From Mesorhizobium sp. (GTDB lineage: Bacteria > Pseudomonadota > Alphaproteobacteria > Rhizobiales > Rhizobiaceae), in the NCBI GenBank assembly GCA_004020315.1, contig SAQG01000005.1, positions 62,001-126,000 of the forward strand: DNA of 64,000 nucleotides, in the 5' to 3' direction. Both the position numbers and the translations under genes were made by a program. This document shows, piece after piece, positions 63,735 to 64,000 of the stretch. Under the pieces are notes generated by a model. The model ran no database searches and was not told the DNA's origin. It saw only the letters and a program-made list of their open reading frames with translations. Numbering within the stretch: position 1 is the stretch's first letter; the number at the start of each line of letters is the position of its first letter.

Positions 63735-64000
63735 ATGCAGGAATTCCTCATCCCGGCCAAACCAGACCTTCAGGCGGCCCGCGAAAGCTGGCTGAAGATG
63801 CTGGCGCGCGAACGCCGGCTGTCGCCTGAAACCGTGGAAGCCTATGAGCGTGACACGCGCCAGTTCCTGCACTTCCTGACCGGCCATTGCGGCGGTTCGC
63901 CCGGCATTGCGGATATCGCCGATCTGCGCCCGGCCGATCTGCGCGGCTTTCTCGCCGCCCGCCGCGCCGGAGGCGCCGGCGCGCGCACACTCGGACGGGG
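63735..64000 (+). CDS. xerC: Tyrosine recombinase XerC-like, N-terminus only
   Basis: The plus strand reads MQEFLIPAKPDLQAARESWL, ARERRLSPETVEAYERDTRQ, FLHFLTGH and GIADIADLRPADLRGFLAAR before the right edge, 88 codons. This is the SAM-like core-binding domain of Xer recombinases. The catalytic domain lies outside the window, and XerC versus XerD is a guess based on sequence flavour. XerCD resolves chromosome dimers with FtsK. Confidence 0.75.
   Translation, partial: MQEFLIPAKPDLQAARESWLKMLARERRLSPETVEAYERDTRQFLHFLTGHCGGSPGIADIADLRPADLRGFLAARRAGGAGARTLGR

Noticed and set aside
63735..64000. Phage or integron integrase
   Set aside because: The visible N-terminus has the pattern of housekeeping Xer recombinases and no adjacent attachment site or cassette is seen.

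Overview
The window looks like chromosomal DNA from an alphaproteobacterium of the Rhizobiales, most likely Mesorhizobium or a close Phyllobacteriaceae relative. This is inferred from high GC, a MucR/Ros regulator, a CenR/OtpR-like response regulator next to a cyclic-nucleotide-binding protein, a hemC-hemD-mitofilin-hemY operon, a TTG-started sdhA, and a dense set of bimodular palindromic intergenic repeats. No rRNA, tRNA, CRISPR array, prophage or insertion sequence was recognised. Family assignments come from reading the translations, not from database searches.

Left third (1-24 kb, accessory-like). 1-8.45 kb: a divergent GntR-type regulator (cut by the window edge) faces a run encoding a polyamine-type ABC importer (binding protein, two permeases, ATPase), a GT1-type glycosyltransferase, two paralogous small cupins and an NAD(P)-dependent aldehyde dehydrogenase. 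8.6-13.1 kb: a ribose-type sugar ABC importer on the minus strand (binding protein, twin-cassette ATPase, two permeases). 13.3-18.9 kb: a plus-strand run of GH15 glucoamylase, short 6-phosphogluconate dehydrogenase, glucose-6-phosphate dehydrogenase and a frameshifted polyphosphate glucokinase. Together these would take alpha-glucan through glucose and glucose-6-phosphate into the oxidative pentose phosphate route. Then come mucR, an MFS transporter, and an HxlR regulator divergent from a small secreted protein and an SDR dehydrogenase.

Middle (23-47 kb, core-like). A class I amidotransferase, a TerB-like protein and the heme operon hemC-hemD-mitofilin-hemY are on the minus strand. Divergent from them is tsaD-gpsA-yciI-EVE-methyltransferase. 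Next are a LysR regulator divergent from a DUF1127 gene, an L,D-transpeptidase divergent from a CenR-like regulator, a cNMP-binding protein, exonuclease III, LolA, FtsK, glnK-amtB behind a sigma-54-type promoter, TesB and a UbiH-type hydroxylase.

Right third (47-64 kb). YCII-family and OsmC proteins, YceH, the sdhCDA-(DUF3052)-sdhB operon, an MliC-like lipoprotein, a diguanylate cyclase with a decayed tandem remnant, leuC, a methyltransferase, a polar amino acid ABC importer, and the rimM-trmD / rplS region with a TauE/SafE-type exporter on the opposite strand between trmD and rplS. The start of a Xer-type recombinase is cut by the right edge.

The least explained parts are the importer-glycosyltransferase-twin-cupin-ALDH cluster (1-8.45 kb), the composite repeat family (one pair of inverted copies flanks a yciI gene), the 8-bp inverted array that contains two convergent stop codons, and a perfect TTTAGTC/GACTAAA palindrome upstream of sdhC.
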